Positions 54,950 through 63,690 of a stretch of DNA of 64,000 nt are shown in pieces; the first letter of the stretch is position 1; each line of letters starts with the position of its first letter. Below the pieces are notes generated by a model. That model was not told where the DNA came from. It searched no databases and saw nothing but the letters and a program-made list of their open reading frames with translations. The stretch lies in contig NC_059408.1 in NCBI RefSeq assembly GCF_905220565.1, forward strand, positions 3,844,508-3,908,507. The letters are read 5' to 3'. Made by a program: the position numbers and the translations under genes. The stretch is from Melitaea cinxia. Lineage: Eukaryota; Arthropoda; Insecta; Lepidoptera; Nymphalidae.

Positions 54950-55235
54950 CATATAATAAAAATGTAAATGTAGTATGTTTGTGCACGCTAATCTCAGAAA
55001 TAGCTTATTCGATTTAGATGCGGTTTCCACTAATATATTGTGGTAAGCTTCACATAACAGTGTTTGTTTCATTCGTCAATCGGTTCATAAATAAAAAAGT
55101 TATGTAAATTTAAAGAGTCACGTTGAACATGTAAATACCCAAACGACGGTGTTTATAATCCAATATAAATCAAAAGATATAGCCAAAAAATGCTCTAGTC
55201 ACTGTCCCACGCGGGCGAAGTCGGGGCCATAGCTA
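54950..55235 (+). repeat. interspersed repeat ending CCCACGCGGGCGAAGTCGGG
   Basis: Begins TAGTATGTTTGTGCACGCTA, ATCTCAGAAATAGC, then CATTCGTCAATCGGTTCATA and CACGCGGGCGAAGTCGGGGC..AGCTAATA. Same broad family as 59790-60390 and 62340-62610. Confidence 0.65.
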
Positions 55236-55254
55236 ATATTCTAATATAAAACGA

Positions 55255-55480
55255 CGACGACGACGCGTTGGCGCAACGGTCACAGCACTGGTTTGTGGCT
55301 GTTGCGCTGGCGGTTGCGGGTTCGATCCTCGCATATGACAAACATTTGTATTCGCCATACAGATACTTGCCGTGGTCTGGGCGTTTGTGCTTGTGCATTG
55401 TGTTTCCGGAGCCCCGATATAGGAGATAATCCTACTGGGGGCCGTTGAGTGTAAAGCGTTTATTTATTTTTAAAAAATCT
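55255..55480 (+). repeat. tRNA-headed SINE, plus copy, complete
   Basis: Box A TGGCGCAACGGT (55269-55280) and box B GGTTCGATCCT (55319-55329) in a tRNA-like head, then TTGTATTCGCCATACAGATA, CCGTGGTCTGGGCGTTTGTG, GAGCCCCGATATAGGAGATA and an A/T-rich end TTTATTTATTTTTAAAAA. The homologous copy is 44775-44985. The 67-residue minus frame here is not a gene. Confidence 0.85.
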
Positions 55481-55639
55481 GTGTAGATTTATTTAACGCC
55501 TTACTACGAGTTATATTCGATTAGTCTTAAGTGATATTATTCTTTTATTATTTTTAAATATATAATAATCATTAATATAATAAAATCCATAAGGGTTTTT
55601 CATATTAACACATTTTAATAAACATAAAATGACAAAGCA

Positions 55640-55905
55640 TGCCGCACTCGATATCATGAATGTAACAACAAATTTAAGTTAGTGCCTAATTTCGAGTCTA
55701 CACAAATTTTGACACCATCGCTATGAGATTTCATAGCACTCTCCCACCAGAGGGCTTATTAAAAGTAAATTGCGAAAATTGCACCGGCAAATGTGGCTCG
55801 CCTCTCGCCGCACTAACCAGCTTACAGCGACCAACATAACTCGAACCCTCGTAGCACAACCTATCTTCTAACGTAAGGCTCTTTAATCCTAGCGTTGATT
55901 AAACA
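55640..55905. promoter_or_regulatory. repeat-free block D, candidate regulatory
   Basis: CACCATCGCTATGAGATTTC, CTCCCACCAGAGGGCTTATT (CTCF-like CCACCAGAGGG core), GGCTCGCCTCTCGCCGCACT and CCAGCTTACAGCGACCAAC. Unique in the window. Confidence 0.3.
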
Positions 55906-56519
55906 TCATCCAATTTATCTAGAACTACTTTTGGACTACTAGTCTATGTATTCGGAGTTCGATACTGCTGGTAGGGGTTCGCTCCCTTATGGTTTCTTGA
56001 TGGGTAATCTTTGAGTTATAATACCAGCGAAATAGGGTTGTAATGATGTATTATTAAAGCTTCGTGTTGACAGCTTGGTTCTAGAGGATAAAGGTTTATA
56101 GATTTTTTTTGAATTGTTGTATTTCATGAGGTTCGTAAAAGTTGATAACGTTTTAAGCCGGATAATATTATTTTTAAAATATTATATAAGTACATGGTTC
56201 ACTATTTAAAGATGTTATTAAATGGTATACAAGCATATGCGTCTTTATAAGTCCAAGTCTAATATTACTTATTGGGTACTTTAATGTAGTAAAAACAGAA
56301 AAAAAAAACTAACCAAGTACTAGTTTAGGAAACGCTATTTCATTTACTTTGCGGGTAGCTCAACAAAACTTTGAGTTACTAATAGATGGACGCATCTAAG
56401 TATATAGTCTATGTTACGTCTAGATAAAGAACATTTGGATTAATAGTAGGTATCAATATAATAAGTATAGGTATCAATGTAATAAGTGTTAATTGACTAC
56501 TAACAATTCTTCTCTTTTT

Positions 56520-56955
56520 AACCGACTTCAAAAAAAGAAGGTTACTCAATTCGACCGTATATATATTTTTAGTTTTTTATGTATGTTTGGGGATAACTCC
56601 GTCGTTTATGAACCGATTTTGATAATTCTTTTTTTTTTTTTTTTGTTGGAAAGGAGATATCCTTAGTTTGGTACCATGATAAGGAAACCAGGATCTGATG
56701 GTGGAATCCCAGAGAAATCGAGGGAAATTCTCGAAAATCCACACAACTTTTTACTGGGTGTACCGATTTTAATGATTTGTAATTTAATCGCAAGCCGATG
56801 TTTATCATATGGTCCCATTTAAATTTCATCGAGATCTGATCGAGAATCTTTGATAATGCGTATTTACTTGACTATTTTTTCGTCTACCTACGTTGTATTA
56901 CTTTTCAATATAATTGAAGTCGATTTTTCTTCGTTTGCATGCAAACACAATTATT
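56520..56955 (+). repeat. AACCGACTTC family, plus copy abutting the homeodomain exon
   Basis: AACCGACTTCAAAAAAAGAA at the head, TTTATGAACCGATTTTGATA, GGTACCATGATAAGGAAACC, CCAGAGAAATCGAGGGAAAT, end AATTGAAGTCGATTTTTCTT with the shared tail GCAAACACAATTAT. It stops about 24 bp before the first base of exon 5, so the branch-point region of that acceptor lies at or inside the element. The 86-residue minus frame is within it. Confidence 0.85.
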
Positions 56956-56978
56956 TAAAATGATACACTTCACATCAG

Positions 56979-57092
56979 GTTTGGTTTCAAAACCGGCGGG
57001 CGAAGTGGCGGAAGGCGGAAAGGTTGAAAGAGGAACAGCGGAAGCGGGAGGGCGCTGAGGTGATGGCGAAGAGAGACCCCTCCGATGATAAG
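56979..57092 (+). CDS. Drgx: Drgx exon 5 (homeodomain residues 47-60 and basic linker)
   Basis: Encodes VWFQNRRAKWRKAE, the rest of the DNA-recognition helix 3, then RLKEEQRKREGAEVMAKRDP and SDDK. Trp48, Phe49, Asn51 and Arg53 are intact. Gln50 marks a Q50 paired-like protein, expected to bind TAATTG/TAATTA palindromes as monomer or dimer. Acceptor TTCACATCAG (AG at 56977-56978), donor AAG|GTAAAT at 57093. 38 codons, phase 0 on both sides. The Lys/Arg/Glu-rich linker could extend helix 3 and carry nuclear localisation. The 66-residue minus frame over this exon is its shadow. Confidence 0.97.
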
Positions 57093-57759
57093 GTAAATAG
57101 CTCAATTATGACTTATTTTACCTAATGTAAAAGTCACAATTATTTGTACTCTTAATTTGTGGAGATTTTTTTCTTTTTTTTTTAATCATTAGATATTATT
57201 AAAGTAAATTATTAATATTTTTATATTTTATTGTGACAAAAAAATATATATATGTCAATTCAGATTGTCTCTTCCGTAGAAACATTCAAAGTGATTGTAT
57301 CATGCTCTCGTTCTACTAAATTAGGTTAGTGTCTAATCAACTATGAGTATTACGACTTTTTTTGGCAATTTAATTCACATTTCTTTTATTTATTTTAGTA
57401 TTTTCCGATATTCTTAGAATGAGAGACATGGACGTAACGTACGAGTACAAGATGTACTTGCATTATAATATTTTTATAGTTGCTAATTTTAGACATTTTT
57501 TTTCTAATCTAGAACGCATTCAATCATCAATCAAAGCAATCAAGCAAAACTCAGTCATATTTGTATCCAAAATTTTGAGACTAAGCCCACTAACTAATCA
57601 AAGTTCACAATAATTTTCTTAATGTTTCTAATTTCTAAATGTAAACGATAGTGTTAAGTGTAATAGTGAGTGTGATAATATTAATATTGTCGATATAATC
57701 ATTAAATTGAGTATTTATCTTTTATCACTGAGTTTCACTCGATCGCTGTTCCTCGTTAG
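57093..57759 (+). other. Drgx: Drgx intron 5
   Basis: 667 bp between GTAAAT at 57093 and the acceptor CTCGTTAG ending at 57759. AT-rich with no repeat recognised. The 64-residue frame at 57419 is chance. Confidence 0.9.
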
Positions 57760-57908
57760 GGCTCCTCGGAGTGCGGTATGTCGCGAGGGTCCGGAGACGC
57801 GTCGCCGATGTCCGCGGGCGTGTCCCCCCGCGCGTCCCCGCCCGTCACCCCGGGCTCCCCGCGCCGGTCTCCGCACCGCTCGCCCAACAGATCTCCAAGA
57901 CATGAGAG
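57760..57908 (+). CDS. Drgx: Drgx exon 6 (Ser/Pro-rich segment)
   Basis: Encodes GSSECGMSRGSGDASPMSAG, then VSPRASPPVTPGSPRRSPHR and SPNRSPRHE. Repeated (R/H)-S-P and S-P-R units make it a likely target of proline-directed kinases and an unstructured, possibly repressive or activating region. Start by acceptor CGTTAG (AG at 57758-57759). End by donor GAGAG|GTTTGA at 57909, phase 2. GC and CpG content is very high compared with the neighbourhood. The donor is a weak match to consensus (GTTTGA), but the phase fits the next exon exactly. The minus-strand and frame-shifted plus frames at 57707-57938 are shadows. Confidence 0.9.
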
Positions 57909-58355
57909 GTTTGATATAAGATTTTTAACCGACTTCAAAAAAAAAGAGGTGGTTCTCGATTCGACTGTATTTTTTTTTAAGTATGTTACATCAGAACTTT
58001 TTACTGGGTGGACCGATCTCGATGAATATTATTTTAATCGAAAGGTGGTGCTTGTCATGTGGTCCCATTTAAACTTAATCGAGATCTGACTTTTTGAGTA
58101 ATCTTTGATAACGCGTATTTACTAGACTATTTTTCGTCCACTTACGTTGTTGTACTTTACTATTTTTCATTAAAATTAATAGAATTAATTAATGAATGTT
58201 CGGAATAAATGGTTTTGTCAATGTCACGCAGAATGAATGTTAATGAGATAATCAAAATTGCAGTCATTAGCATCTTCACCTAGGGTAGGTTAGGTTTTAT
58301 TCTCGAAAAAATAACAACCTTAACAGATGATTGTATACGAAAACAATATTATTAG
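57909..58355 (+). other. Drgx: Drgx intron 6 with a repeat 18 bp after the donor
   Basis: 447 bp. Donor GTTTGATATAAG is followed almost at once by an AACCGACTTC-family insertion (57927-58158). The rest is AT-rich. Confidence 0.85.
57927..58158 (+). repeat. AACCGACTTC family, truncated copy next to Drgx exon 6
   Basis: AACCGACTTCAAAAAAAAAG, TTCTCGATTCGACTGTATTT, GAACTTTTTACTGGGTGGAC, TCGAAAGGTGGTGCTTGTCA, TTTTTCGTCCACTTACGTTG. It lacks the 3' inverted end. Reading through the donor extends the open frame from the exon into this repeat for about 60 codons. Confidence 0.8.
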
Positions 58356-58463
58356 GTCGGAAGCAAGCTGTGCCTCGCCAGCGCCATCAGTGGGCAGCGC
58401 TGGGTCACGAGACGCGCCCCCGGAACCACGACCAGCACACCATATATTTTCACCATTTGACCA
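58356..58463 (+). CDS. Drgx: Drgx exon 7 (Ser/Ala/Pro-rich segment)
   Basis: Together with the split AG|G codon it encodes RSEASCASPAPSVGSAGSRD then APPEPRPAHHIFSPFDQ. Acceptor TATTATTAG (AG at 58354-58355), donor ACCA|GTAAGT (GT at 58464-58465), phase 2 on both sides. No domain is recognised. It continues the low-complexity C-terminal half that varies between species in this family. Downstream exons, including any OAR-like motif, were not found up to 64000. Confidence 0.88.
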
Positions 58464-58549
58464 GTAAGTAATCCATAAGCCGTTTAGTTCAAAAGTTAAT
58501 TACGAAACCACTTCTACAGGTTTCTTTTATAATTATGTTTTTTAAGCAA

Positions 58550-58825
58550 GTGTGTCGGCAAAGAAGCGTACGACTCACTTGATTATTAGCGATTACCGTA
58601 GCTTATAGACGTCTGCAACATCAGAAGCATCTCAAGCATGTTGCCAACCCTACTCCCAATCCCCCCAGGAGCTCTGGTCACGTTAATCACCACAGGAATA
58701 CAACACTGCCTGAAAGCAAGATGAAGCAACATTATTTGGCTGTGATATTTTGTAAGGTTTGTAACTTCCCCAAACAAGCTGCTCCAGATTTTAAATAGGT
58801 TATTTCCAGCTGTGTTCTACCTAAG
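58550..58825 (+). repeat. GTCGGCAAACAAGCG family, plus copy
   Basis: TGTCGGCAAAGAAGCGTACG, ATTAGCGATTACCGTAGCTT, CCCCCCAGGAGCTCTGGTCA, TTATTTGGCTGTGATATTTT and a decayed end. The minus frames at 58586-59007 arise from this and the next repeat. Confidence 0.8.
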
Positions 58826-58859
58826 TAAGTAAAGTACTTTGGGGGTGTGAGGAACATGG

Positions 58860-59005
58860 TGTTGAATTCCTCGTCCGCATCGCCAACCCGCCTGCTCAGC
58901 GTGGTGACTATGGGCAAAACACATCGGTTTGTGCCGTTTTTGGCGTGAACTTGGGGTGACCTATGTCCAGCAGTGGACTGCGATAGGCTGATATGTGGGT
59001 ATAAC
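58860..59005 (+). repeat. retroelement 3' tail, plus copy
   Basis: CGCCTGCTCAGCGTGGTGAC, TATGGGCAAAACACATCGGT, ATGTCCAGCAGTGGACTGCG, ATAGGCTGATATG. Confidence 0.8.
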
Positions 59006-59139
59006 AATCATAAATATACTTCACAACGATAAACTGATTAGGTACTTCAACGTTTGCTATAAAATATTTTCTTTGTTGTCTTTACTGTATCTCTTTATTT
59101 AACAAACACATGTGTACTAACAATTTAATTACTGGACCA

Positions 59140-59480
59140 AAATGAATCATACCCAATTCCGGAGCGTGTGTCGTCATTGCCGGTGGTCGAGTTATGACGA
59201 CGGCTATACAACTAACACATCGCTATCCTCTCTAAACTTTCAAGGGATTTGAACACTTATACCAGGGTAGTAAAGGATAGATTTTAGTGAGCTATTTCGG
59301 TGTTAGGATGGGTTGTATAGCAATTACTTCATTAAGGCTACTGCGAGCGTTAGTCTAATGAACGGTAATTATGTTGCGCTGACGCTCATAAATGAACGGG
59401 TTAGAGTAATGGAAGCAATAAAGACATTTTTTTGCGTTTAATTTACAATAGACCACTTCGGCTTGATAGGTTTAATAGTT
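59140..59480. promoter_or_regulatory. repeat-free block in the downstream intron, candidate enhancer
   Basis: CCGGAGCGTGTGTCGTCATT, GGTCGAGTTATGACGACGGC, GGTTGTATAGCAATTACTTC, TCTAATGAACGGTAATTATG and GTTGCGCTGACGCTCATAAA. Several TAATTA/CAATTA cores; no repeat match. Confidence 0.35.
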
Positions 59481-59789
59481 GTTTAGTTTTTGTGATGAAA
59501 CATTGATTTAATGGAACGATTCTATATGCTTTAACTGTATATCGTTAAACGATATGTATTCTAAGCTTCATAGCGTTCATTTTAAAGAAAAGATGGTGGA
59601 TGAAGTATATGTGTAAATTAATAAAAAAACTTTTAAAACAAACGACTATTACGATAGTCGTTATAACGTTACTAGTAATTGTTACAATTAGTTTCACATG
59701 GAACTGATTAAAAATATGATCCTTCGTAAATTAAATTTATTTGTAATTGAAATCAAATGTTTAATGTTATTTAAAATAAATCTATACTA

Positions 59790-60390
59790 ATATTATAAAG
59801 CTGAAGAGTTTGTTTGTTTGTTTGTTTGTTTGTTTGTTTGAACGCGCTAATCTCAGAAACTACTGGTCCGATTTGAAAAATTATTTTATTGTTAGATAGC
59901 CCATTTATCGAGGAAGGTTATAGGCTATATTTCATCACACTAAGACCAAAAGGAGCGGAGCACCAATGAAGAATGTTTCGAAATAGGGGGTTCTTTTTTC
60001 CTTTTGAGAGCTTCCGCTGCGTGCGCTGTGAAAACAGTTAAAGTTTCAAAAATCATGTATGACAGAATTGATCCTCTTTAAAAGTTCTAAAAAAGTCCGC
60101 GACAGCATATGTCTATCTTTTAAGGTTGGCTCTCTATAATCTTTTTTTACTAACCAAGTTTGTTCTAAAATAATGCATTATTTGCGAAGATGTTTTTATA
60201 AACATGATATTAATACTTATCTAAATAAATACGTTATTCATCACAAGTATTTAATTTAAAACAAAATAGCCTTTTACATAATTCAATGAGTATCTCAGGA
60301 GATATCGTAGTTTTAAAATAACATCGCAGCAAAATAATGATCAAGTATTGCGCACGCATCTGTTCCATGCGGACGAAGTCACTAGTTTTA
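59790..60390 (+). repeat. interspersed repeat with (GTTT)n at its head
   Basis: ATACTAATATTATAAAGCTG then GAAGAGTTTGTTTGTTTG and five or more GTTT units, AACGCGCTAATCTCAGAAAC, TACTGGTCCGATTTGAAAAA, and near 60370 TTCCATGCGGACGAAGTCAC followed by TAGTTT. Long copy of the group at 54950 and 62340. Confidence 0.75.
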
Positions 60391-61584
60391 CATAAAATAT
60401 TTATGATAGAATTTTCAATTAATGAAATGCAATCGTTTTACTTAATTAAAGTTATAAATCATTTTCAATAGTGCTAATAATCGTATAATATAATTTTAAA
60501 CGATATTAATAACTTTATTATAAGCACTATATACGTACCTATATGTGTATTGTACAATATTTAATACTTATATTTTTTATTTTACCGCACAACTATACAT
60601 TATAAGTTGAGCCAAAGGCTGATCTAATATAACCTTATATAATATTTTCGTATGACGTATGAAAAGATCTCAAGACGTAGGTACACGAAATAGTTTTAAA
60701 AAAGATGTAAAAAAAACAATAATAATTAATAATTAAACCTAATGAAAAACGTATAAACTTCCATACATGTAATATAGAGTACAGGCAATTTTTTTTTAAC
60801 CTTATACTGATTGACAGTGATTGAAAGCGAATAATATCTAATAGGACAAAATTTGGGTCAGTCGTTGTTGCCGAGTCATCCTTCACTGAATTGAGGTGTC
60901 AGCGCCTGTTGTGATTAAATTGTTCGGGTCACTAGATTTTTATTGTTATTTGATACGTTAGAAACATTGTGATTGAAATATTTTAATAATTAAGTAAATC
61001 ATATTAAAAGTCGGTTTAAAATTACAAAATCTTTATAACAAATCCATAAGATTTAGCGTATTATTCGGTGCTGGATTACATAGTTGATAAAGATGTGTGG
61101 ACTTAGTGACGCTGTATTTCATGCAACATATTTCTAATTTTGTACTAAAACACAGTTTATATATTATTTTTCAAAAGAGTAACTGCGGAATTTCTTATTA
61201 ATTCTTCTCTACAGAATCTACATTACGAATAGGTGGCAGCTTTACTTTTACAAAAATAATAATCATTTTAAAGTTTCAATTTGTAAAATGACGATTCGAA
61301 AGTGCTCTTGGGGTCTATTTGAATAAAGCTGTTTTTGATGTTTGCTGTATGTGTAGGAAAAAGAAACACTTAATCAACGTATATTACATGTACATGTAAG
61401 AAATACACATGTAATTAAAATTCAAATATATAGGCGTGCTGAAAAAAAGTGTTTCAAAAGTGATAATTTGCAACACACATTAATTTTGATCGACCATGTT
61501 AGCATTTTTCCTTTACTCCATATCAAAAAAAAAAAAAAAATAGTAATGATGTATTTGTACATATATTATTTTCTAGCCGGGGCA

Positions 61585-61680
61585 TACATCCTTGTGGGTC
61601 ACCCCACCGATCCTCGGAGACCACTTAAAGTTCCCGATTTTTATTATAGACACCTGGTCGATCGTTACTCGTATTAGGGA
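61585..61680 (+). repeat. tRNA-related SINE (family of 32205), 3' half, diverged
   Basis: CATCCTTGTGGGTCACCCCA, ATCCTCGGAGACCACTTAAA, CACCTGGTCGATCGTTACTC, GTATTAGGGA align in order with CTTGTGGGTCTCCC, CTCGGAGAGCACG, CACCTGATAG and CGTTACTCATAGTAGGGA of 32205-32465 read on its own strand. Confidence 0.6.
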
Positions 61681-61706
61681 ACTTAATTGCCATATCTGTA
61701 TAGGTG

Positions 61707-61797
61707 GTAACGTCCCATTGTAGGGCAAGTTTGATCAGGAGACACAATCAGGTGTCTCCTGATTGAAAAAAAACCCTTGCCCAACAGTGGGACGTTA
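61707..61797. repeat. nested hairpin, retroelement-tail inverted pair
   Basis: Outer arms GTAACGTCCCATTGTAGGGC and the complement of GCCCAACAGTGGGACGTTAC pair over 23 bp with two mismatches. Inside, ATCAGGAGACAC (61734-61745) and GTGTCTCCTGAT (61752-61763) pair perfectly over 12 bp around a 6-nt loop. The GTAACGTCCCA.TGT.GGGCAAG arm is the lepidopteran tail motif seen elsewhere as CATCCCACTGCTGGGCA. Confidence 0.75.
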
Positions 61798-61899
61798 CGG
61801 ACTCATTCAGATCAGTTTAGAGTCTCTGTCAGAGGTACTTATTTAATTACCTAATTAGGTATCAATAATTATTATAACCAATTAACTTCGTCGACATCT

Positions 61900-62115
61900 T
61901 ACAGTGTTGATATTAATTGAATTTTGAACTGTTACATCGGCCCGCAGCGCTGAAGTTTATTTAACTTGTTCAAAGATTTACTTTAATCGAATCGAAAGGG
62001 CTTACTTACCAATGATCGGGATTCGTTTCACTTAACAACTTAAGTGTTTCTATGTTAAGTGTCTGTTGAGAAATTTTCATGTAATAGGTGACCGGTGCAA
62101 TGTTACATTTCGTTA
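61900..62115. promoter_or_regulatory. repeat-free block, candidate regulatory
   Basis: CATCGGCCCGCAGCGCTGAA, TTCAAAGATTTACTTTAATC, CACTTAACAACTTAAGTGTT (CACTTAA / TTAAGTG inverted NK-type cores) and GTGACCGGTGCAATGTTAC. Not repetitive within the window. Confidence 0.3.
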
Positions 62116-62339
62116 GTTTCGTTTTTAAGTAAATTGTACCTATTCTCCGGACATATGCGTTTAAGTGTATATAAAAATATCTGAAATTGGACTAATACTA
62201 TCTGATATTACCACGTCCATATGAAAACAAATGAGAACTCTTTTGATTTATTGCTATACCTACACAAAAAGTTTCCCCGACTTCTTGATTACTTAATAAC
62301 CTTATTTTGATAATTCTGAATCTGATAGTACATAGCTGA

Positions 62340-62610
62340 AAATTATGTTTGTTTGTTTAAACGAAAAATTATGTTTGTGCGCTTAAACGAAAAATTATGT
62401 TTGTGCGCTTAAACGAAAAATTATTTTTGTGCGCCTAAACGCAAAAATCTCAGGAACTATGTCCTGGAATTAAAATAAAAAAAAAATGTGTTCGATAGTC
62501 TATTGACCAAGAAAGGCTATAGAGTATATAGTATTTAAGTAAGTTTTTCCTTCAATTAACGTGGGCGAAATCGCGGTTAATATATAATAACCAAGTCAAT
62601 AATATAGGAA
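62340..62610 (+). repeat. interspersed repeat with an internal 25-bp minisatellite
   Basis: Four tandem units of AATTATGTTTGTGCGCTTAA plus ACGAA (62341-62440), then AAAAATCTCAGGAACTATGT and the GTCTATTGACCAAGAAAGGC body, ending ACGTGGGCGAAATCGCGG. In single copies of the family the GTTTGTGCGC..AATCTCAG segment occurs once, so the head has been amplified here. Confidence 0.75.
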
Positions 62611-62619
62611 ACTCATCAC

Positions 62620-62695
62620 AATTCGGCCTGTAACATCCCACTGCTGGGTATAGGGCTCTTTATTCGTCTAGGAGACGTAAGGGAGGAAGAAACTC
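62620..62695 (-). repeat. retroelement tail fragment, minus
   Basis: AATTCGGCCTGTAACATCCC, ACTGCTGGGTATAGGGCTCT, CGTCTAGGAGACGTAAGGGA. Confidence 0.65.
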
Positions 62696-62739
62696 ACAAT
62701 GGTATCCAAATATATATTTTTTTAACGATAAGTATATAT

Positions 62740-62855
62740 GATCCGCCAACCCGCATTGGAGCAGCGTGGTGGATTAAGCTCTGATCCTTCTCCTACATGA
62801 GAAAAGAGGCCTATGCTCAGTAGTGGGATATTTCAGGCTGAAGCGATGAAGCGAA
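62740..62855 (+). repeat. retroelement tail (GGATTAAGCTCTGATCCTTC), plus copy
   Basis: CCGCCAACCCGCATTGGAGC, AGCGTGGTGGATTAAGCTCT, GATCCTTCTCCTACATGAGA, GCTCAGTAGTGGGATATTTC, AGGCTGAAGCG. It faces the minus fragment at 62620, about 45 bp apart. Confidence 0.8.
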
Positions 62856-63289
62856 GTATATATGGCTTCTTCGGATTATAAAGGACGTGTAGGTTCCGGT
62901 CAGTAATGCGAAGAGCGGACTGGCTTATAACGGGCATTTCTACACGATACGTGTGAACTTATAATGTATTTACATGCTAGTGTCTGGACTAGAGTCCAGT
63001 TGTATTTTATATCATTTCTATTGAGTTGAAGTCGGTTTTACTTTCTCAGAACAAACTACGAGTAATAAAAATGAGTTTTTATGTAAGAATCGATTTACGA
63101 ATAAACGTGCTCTTACAAATCCTATAATATTTTTAATTCTATGTTAATATGTAACGTTTGACTTCACAGAGATGCGTTCATATTAAGCTTTTTTAACACT
63201 AAGCTATTGCTTGTCATAAATATCAACTTTCATAGTGTTTTCCTTTTTTTCATGTCGAGGTAAAGACAAATATTATTTAAGTTTTTTTA

Positions 63290-63405
63290 TTCAGCTCATA
63301 ACACTACTGTACATTGGCTTCTTTCTCAATGTAGGAGAAAGTTCTGAGCTTAATCTACCGCTGCTCCATTGCGGGTTGACAGATTAAGCTCCGACCTCAG
63401 ATCTT
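63290..63405 (-). repeat. retroelement tail, minus copy
   Basis: TTCAGCTCATAACACTACTG, TTTCTCAATGTAGGAGAAAG, TTAATCTACCGCTGCTCCAT, TGCGGGTTGACAGATTAAGC: complement of 62740-62855 with changes. Confidence 0.7.
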
Positions 63406-63429
63406 TTAAGTACTTTAATCTTATTTGTA

Positions 63430-63690
63430 TATATATAAAAAAGCAAAGCGCTTACTGGAACAAAGTGTGAATGACACTCGGTGTTTAATTTTTATTACGA
63501 CGAAACACAATTTCGGAGAGCGTTGATCGTGACTCATTCGATTAGTCAAAAAAGCGTATTATGATCGTGAGATCTAATTAAAAGCGTCAATTAAACATTT
63601 CATTTAAACAATTGTACGGTATAACGAACCCGCGACTGTTTCACGGCAACCCTTTCGAGCCAGGGTTGCCGGTTACTAGTTAGAAAATTT
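63430..63690. promoter_or_regulatory. repeat-free block near the right edge, candidate regulatory
   Basis: AAAAAGCAAAGCGCTTACTG, ATTTCGGAGAGCGTTGATCG, GAGATCTAATTAAAAGCGTC (TAATTA core), CCCGCGACTGTTTCACGGCA and CGAGCCAGGGTTGCCGG. No repeat match seen. Confidence 0.3.

Larger units (their letters stand above)
39193..56978 (+). other. Drgx: Drgx intron 4 (17.8 kb, at homeodomain codon 46/47)
   Basis: The longest fully contained intron, from donor GTGAGG at 39193 to acceptor TTCACATCAG ending at 56978. It contains the nested repeat cluster at 44.3-45.8 kb, the tRNA-like cluster at 51.2-52.1 kb, and repeat-free blocks at 40.0, 41.3, 42.5, 43.1, 47.9, 48.7, 53-54.1 and 55.7 kb. Confidence 0.9.

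Noticed and set aside
57715..57938. Arg/Gly/Pro-rich minus-strand frames over exon 6
   Set aside because: Shadows of the GC-rich Drgx exon 6, whose frame and splice phases fit the gene.
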